Positions 5,556-7,545 of a DNA stretch of 7,545 bases are shown here, in pieces. A program made the translations under genes and the position numbers. The stretch covers positions 1 to 7,545 of the forward strand of contig CAJWOD010000063.1 in assembly GCA_913044145.1 (NCBI GenBank), written 5' to 3'. The notes below the pieces were generated by a model, which did not search any database, was not told the origin of the DNA, and saw nothing but the letters and a program-made list of their open reading frames with translations. This DNA comes from an uncultured Nitrospina sp. (GTDB lineage: Bacteria > Nitrospinota > Nitrospinia > Nitrospinales > VA-1). Every line of letters starts with the position of its first letter. Positions within the stretch are counted from its first letter, which is position 1.

Positions 5556-6959
5556 ATGAAAAAAATCAAGAAGATTCATTCAGGAATATTTCGTGATGGC
5601 GGGGCAGGTGCTTACGCAAAACGCCGATATCGCGATAGACGAAGTAAACTTATGGAACGGGAGAATTCGTTAATAGTCATAACGGGTGTTCCTTATGGAC
5701 CAGGAGGAAAAACTGTATGGGCTTACGCCCACAGTCCAACGTACCAGGAGCCCACGATTATGTATTTGACTGGTATCAATCAGAATAATGTCATTTTACT
5801 ACTGGATCCTAAATCTAAAGTTTCTACTGAAATTTTGTTTGTAGGTCGTAAAGATCGTATTATGGAGTTTTGGGAAGGGGTGCGCTTTGGTGTTGGAGAT
5901 AAAGCGAGTTTGCAAGAGGTTCGATCGGTAACAGGTATAAAAGATGTCCGTGATATTGGAGAGTTCAAAGATTTGCTCAGGGAGAGATTTGTAAAAAATA
6001 AAAAAAAATCTGTGGCTACTTTTTGGTATGAAGGAATTCGTAAAGGAAGAAAAACAAGTATAACCACTGATCACAATTATGATTTTAAAAAGAAGTTGGC
6101 AGGTTGGTTGCGCGAGTGGAAAGCACCAGAAGGCGCCTTAAAAAATATTATGGCCAACCACTTCTCTTTACGGTTGCCTTTGGATAAATATGATATTAAA
6201 AATGCCAGAAAGGCGCAGGAAATTACTGGAGACGGTTTCAGATCGTTGCTCAAGAACTTTAGTAATTTTAATAATGAATGTCAGATCCAGGGCTATTTAG
6301 AGGGGAAAATGCGTATGAATTCCCCCTACGGTCTCAGTTATCCTTCCATTGTAGCCTCAGGTGCCAATGCAACTATTCTTCACTATATGAAAAATGATGA
6401 TCCCATTTCTAAAAATGAAATGATATTAATTGATTTTGGTGTCCGGTGGATGACTATGCATGCAGATATTACTCGAACCTTTCCTGTTTCAGGAAAATTT
6501 AATCCCATGCAAAAATTACTTTACGAAATTGTTTTGAACGGACAGCGGGAAGTGGAAAAAGTTGCGCGAGCCGGGATAACCATAGATGAGCTGAATAATG
6601 TGTGCTGGACAGTTGTTAATGATGGTTTGAAAAAAAAGTTCAGCGCGGTTGGGGGTAAATACAAACTGCGATACAAAGACAGACCGCACGGAGTTAGCCA
6701 TTTAATGGGTGAGCAGGAACATGATGGCGACCCATTCCGTAATTATGCAACCCAACCTATGAAAGCAGGCTGGATGATAAGTAATGAGCCTGGACTGTAT
6801 GGGGACTTTAAAATTCGACTAAATGGAAAAACTTACGATGAAACTATCGGGATTCGAATAGAAGATAATCTGGTTATGACCCAAAGCAGTTGTATGAACC
6901 TCTCTAGTATTATTCCTAAAAGTATAAAAGAAATTGAGAAATTGATGGCTGATAACTAG
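5556..6959 (+). CDS. pepP: M24-family Xaa-Pro aminopeptidase (aminopeptidase P)
   Basis: This is a 467-residue dimetal peptidase that removes an N-terminal residue preceding proline, probably in the cytoplasm, since no signal peptide is visible. Residues of about 18-190 form the AMP_N creatinase-like domain (YAKRRYRDRRSKLM near 20-33, YLTGINQNN at 70-78). The pita-bread catalytic domain follows, from about 210. All five metal ligands can be placed: Asp293 (LIDFG), Asp304 (HADITRTFPVSG), His382 (HGVSHLMG), Glu411 (SNEPGLY) and Glu436 (RIEDN). The substrate-binding His276 (ILHY), His378 and His389 are also in place, so the enzyme should be active. Length is slightly above that of E. coli PepP (about 440). 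The ATG at 5556 has no Shine-Dalgarno sequence but gives a typical N-terminus. An A9 run at 6000-6008 encodes a lysine stretch. Its TAG stop sits in a CTAG shared with the convergent bcp gene. Confidence 0.95.
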   Translation: MKKIKKIHSGIFRDGGAGAYAKRRYRDRRSKLMERENSLIVITGVPYGPGGKTVWAYAHSPTYQEPTIMYLTGINQNNVILLLDPKSKVSTEILFVGRKDRIMEFWEGVRFGVGDKASLQEVRSVTGIKDVRDIGEFKDLLRERFVKNKKKSVATFWYEGIRKGRKTSITTDHNYDFKKKLAGWLREWKAPEGALKNIMANHFSLRLPLDKYDIKNARKAQEITGDGFRSLLKNFSNFNNECQIQGYLEGKMRMNSPYGLSYPSIVASGANATILHYMKNDDPISKNEMILIDFGVRWMTMHADITRTFPVSGKFNPMQKLLYEIVLNGQREVEKVARAGITIDELNNVCWTVVNDGLKKKFSAVGGKYKLRYKDRPHGVSHLMGEQEHDGDPFRNYATQPMKAGWMISNEPGLYGDFKIRLNGKTYDETIGIRIEDNLVMTQSSCMNLSSIIPKSIKEIEKLMADN

Positions 6960-7426
6960 AGTTTTTTCAGTTCAGCGAGAACTTCTTCAATATGATTTTT
7001 TACTTTCACCTTTGGAAAAATTTTTCTAACGGTTCCACTTTTGTCAATTAAGAATGTGGTTCGTACAATTCCCATAAAAGTTTTTCCGTATAGTTTTTTT
7101 TTCTGCCAGACTCCATATTTCTCTACGACTTTTTTATCTGTATCCGCCAATAATGTGAATGGCAGATCATATTTCTCAATAAATTTTTGGTGTCTTTCCT
7201 GAGAATCTATGCTGACGCCCAGAATGGCAGTGGTTTTAAATTTTTTTTTCTGGTCCCTAAAGTCACAGGCTTGAGTTGTGCAACCCGGTGTCATATCCTT
7301 GGGATAAAAATAAAGGATTACGTTCTTTTTGCCTTTAAAAGAGCTGAGTTTTACTTTTGTACCATTTTGGTCGAGGGCCGTAAAATCGGGCGCTTTATTT
7401 CCTTCTTTTATTTCTTTTGTAGCCAT
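6956..7426 (-). CDS. bcp: thiol peroxidase, BCP/PrxQ-type peroxiredoxin
   Basis: This is a 156-residue atypical peroxiredoxin of the bacterioferritin-comigratory-protein class. It reduces hydrogen peroxide and organic hydroperoxides in the cytoplasm using thioredoxin-type electron donors. The thioredoxin fold opens with GNKAPDFTALDQNG. The active site DMTPGCTTQACDFRD places the peroxidatic Cys at 49, with Thr46 and Pro47, and the resolving Cys at 54. The five-residue spacing is diagnostic of the BCP/PrxQ class. The conserved active-site Arg is Arg123 (VRTTFLID). Length and both ends are normal. The start codon lies 8 nt after the stop of the preceding partial gene, so the two are likely co-transcribed; no Shine-Dalgarno sequence is visible. 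The TAG stop shares the CTAG at 6956-6959 with the M24 peptidase stop. Confidence 0.97.
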   Translation of the reverse strand: MATKEIKEGNKAPDFTALDQNGTKVKLSSFKGKKNVILYFYPKDMTPGCTTQACDFRDQKKKFKTTAILGVSIDSQERHQKFIEKYDLPFTLLADTDKKVVEKYGVWQKKKLYGKTFMGIVRTTFLIDKSGTVRKIFPKVKVKNHIEEVLAELKKL

Positions 7427-7434
7427 ATTATTTA

Positions 7435-7545
7435 TTAACTTGGCAGTTTTTCCAAAAGGGCATTAATTTTTTTGTGAAGATTATTTAAAGTTTCCATCAA
7501 TTGCTCTTTTTTTCTTCGGTCTCCAGGTCTATTGAAGATCATCCT
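7435..7545 (-). CDS. 3' end of an unrecognised gene upstream of bcp (partial)
   Basis: Reading the minus strand from the window edge gives 36 open codons ending in TAA at 7435-7437, 8 nt before the bcp ATG. The peptide is strongly charged (NRPGDRRKKEQ) and then amphipathic, with a leucine-rich helix (LMETLNNLHKKINALLEKL) typical of a C-terminal coiled-coil or oligomerisation tail. An ATG at 7540-7542 could start a 35-residue product, but continuation beyond the edge is more likely. I do not recognise the family. Tight spacing suggests an operon with bcp. The reading-frame call rests on codon content, spacing and the absence of internal stops over a short stretch, so it is moderate. Confidence 0.55.
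   Translation of the reverse strand, partial: RMIFNRPGDRRKKEQLMETLNNLHKKINALLEKLPS

Noticed and set aside
1..7545. tRNA, rRNA, CRISPR array, insertion sequence, prophage or attachment site
   Set aside because: No cloverleaf, regularly spaced repeats, transposase motifs or terminal repeats were seen; the intergenic gaps are all about 200 bp or less.

Overview
The window is an ordinary chromosomal stretch from a low-GC (about 40% by eye) Gram-negative-type bacterium. It is densely packed with housekeeping, stress and DNA-repair genes, and I see no mobile element, RNA gene or CRISPR array. Lineage cannot be fixed from the sequence. The style of UvrB, the TraB/PrgY-type membrane protein and the plant HOL-like methyltransferase would suit a marine deltaproteobacterial or Nitrospinota-like organism, but that is a weak inference. 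Six of the seven visible starts lack a recognisable Shine-Dalgarno sequence.

Layout. (1) Positions 1-1862, minus: uvrB, the nucleotide-excision-repair helicase, missing only its C-terminal end at the window edge. (2) Positions 1863-2064: a divergent intergenic region with weak promoter-like elements and a perfect 16-bp palindrome (TCGGGA-TTTG-TCCCGA) next to the probable uvrB promoter. (3) Positions 2065-4780, plus: a tight three-gene operon with a TraB/PrgY-family membrane protein, a D-2-hydroxyacid (phosphoglycerate-type) dehydrogenase, and a TPMT/HOL-type SAM methyltransferase. The spacing is 5 nt and then a TAATG stop/start overlap. (4) Positions 4770-5432, minus: an SRAP (YedK/HMCES) abasic-site-crosslinking protein, overlapping the methyltransferase tail to tail by 11 bp. 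(5) Positions 5433-5555: a second divergent promoter region, with a 7-bp inverted repeat just upstream of the SRAP start. (6) Positions 5556-6959, plus: an M24 Xaa-Pro aminopeptidase with all metal ligands intact. (7) Positions 6956-7426, minus: a BCP/PrxQ peroxiredoxin, whose stop codon shares one CTAG with the aminopeptidase stop. (8) Positions 7435-7545, minus: the 3' end of an unrecognised gene directly upstream of bcp and probably co-transcribed with it.

How the genes relate. UvrB (bulky lesions), SRAP (abasic sites in single-stranded DNA) and BCP (peroxide removal) are all damage-related, but they lie in separate transcription units, so no single pathway is implied. The TraB-dehydrogenase-methyltransferase operon is the one grouping whose joint purpose is not obvious, and it is the best candidate here for something undescribed. 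No gene longer than a few dozen codons is left unidentified, and no gap exceeds about 200 bp. I did not find a convincing new multi-gene system.
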